Below are positions 5,247 through 5,531 of a stretch of 5,531 nucleotides of DNA, piece after piece. The position numbers and the translations under genes were made by a program. Source of the stretch: Candidatus Iainarchaeum sp. (GTDB taxonomy: Archaea; Iainarchaeota; Iainarchaeia; Iainarchaeales; GCA-2688035); NCBI GenBank assembly GCA_026396975.1, contig JAPLVT010000113.1, positions 1 to 5,531 on the forward strand, in the 5' to 3' direction. Each line of letters opens with the position of its first letter. Position 1 is the stretch's first letter. The notes beneath the pieces are model-generated. The model saw only the letters and a list, made by a program, of their open reading frames with translations, was not told the DNA's origin and made no database searches.

Positions 5247-5531
5247 ATGAAAGTCCCTGATTTTCTTAAAAAGCACAGCCTGGAAGAAGGCAACCTTGTC
5301 GAGATTCAGCTTGCGGGGCAAAAGTTGCAAGGCACCATCATACCTTCTCCTGAGCAGTCAATTCTCGCTCTGAAACTGAAAAACGGATACAACATCGGCG
5401 CAGAACTTGAAAAAATAAAGGAAATAAAAAAAATCAGCGGGGGAAAAAGCATCGGAAAGCCGCCTACAGCGAAAATTGAAAGCAGGGCCGGACTGCCGAA
5501 AATAAGCATCCTGCACACCGGCGGCACGATC
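5247..5531 (+). CDS. gatD: Glu-tRNA(Gln) amidotransferase subunit D, 5' part only
   Basis: The first 95 residues of GatD are present and the frame is open to the window edge. GatD is the amidase subunit of archaeal GatDE: it releases ammonia from glutamine or asparagine, which GatE uses to turn Glu-tRNA(Gln) into Gln-tRNA(Gln). Residues about 1-60 match the family's N-terminal small beta-barrel (V-E-I-Q-L, the GTIIPSPEQ segment, LKNGYNIG at 44-51). A linker rich in Lys, Gly and Pro leads to AGLPKISILHTGGTI (81-95), which enters the asparaginase-like domain at its first active-site motif with Thr94 as the expected nucleophile. Full family members run to roughly 420-450 residues. The presence of gatD implies that glutaminyl-tRNA is made by the indirect route. 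The ATG at 5247 agrees with the family's N-terminus and the TATA spacing. gatE may follow, but it is outside the window. Confidence 0.92.
   Translation, partial: MKVPDFLKKHSLEEGNLVEIQLAGQKLQGTIIPSPEQSILALKLKNGYNIGAELEKIKEIKKISGGKSIGKPPTAKIESRAGLPKISILHTGGTI

Noticed and set aside
1..5531. CRISPR arrays, tRNA or rRNA genes, insertion sequences
   Set aside because: I saw no spaced repeats, tRNA-like cloverleaf sequence, transposase frame or terminal inverted repeats; nearly all the sequence is accounted for by the genes listed.

Overview
The window looks like a piece of an archaeal chromosome, probably from an uncultured small-genome (DPANN-like) lineage; the rank assignment is inference. Evidence for Archaea: an archaeal-type ATP-dependent DNA ligase; the start of gatD, a subunit of the archaea-specific Glu-tRNA(Gln) amidotransferase GatDE; A/T-rich TATA-like boxes about 27 bases upstream of likely transcription starts; very short leaders on lead genes; oligo-T stretches at gene ends; and frequent ATA (Ile) and AGG (Arg) codons. 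Coding is dense, with no gene-free gap longer than about 120 bases.

Layout. Positions 1-3045 hold a plus-strand run of four genes: the DNA ligase (N-terminal part outside the window), a 92-residue two-helix membrane protein, a 320-residue membrane-anchored cysteine-rich protein with a probable beta-sandwich domain, and an 89-residue two-helix membrane protein. Spacing is tight. The second and third genes have strong GGAGGA ribosome sites, as expected for internal cistrons. A possible 22-codon ORF fills the gap between the second and third genes exactly. A short convergent gap (3046-3101) separates this run from a minus-strand class II fructose-bisphosphate aldolase gene (3102-3957). The aldolase is broken by a deletion plus frameshift near 3775-3785. 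Upstream of it on the same strand is an intact asparaginase gene (4025-5119). Across a 127-base divergent promoter region, gatD starts at 5247 and runs off the end of the window.

How the genes relate. The ligase seals nicks in replication and repair; nothing links it to the three membrane proteins except shared orientation and spacing. GatD with GatE converts Glu-tRNA(Gln) to Gln-tRNA(Gln), and its amidase domain is homologous to the divergent asparaginase beside it, so the pair may reflect an old duplication or a shared amide-nitrogen theme. The broken aldolase suggests decay of one glycolytic/gluconeogenic step, or an assembly fault. No mobile element, CRISPR array, tRNA or rRNA was seen, and I found no convincing new multi-gene system. 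The items most worth a second look are the broken aldolase, the cysteine-rich surface protein and its small membrane neighbours, the exactly fitting small ORF, and the shared promoter/initiator layout of the three lead genes.
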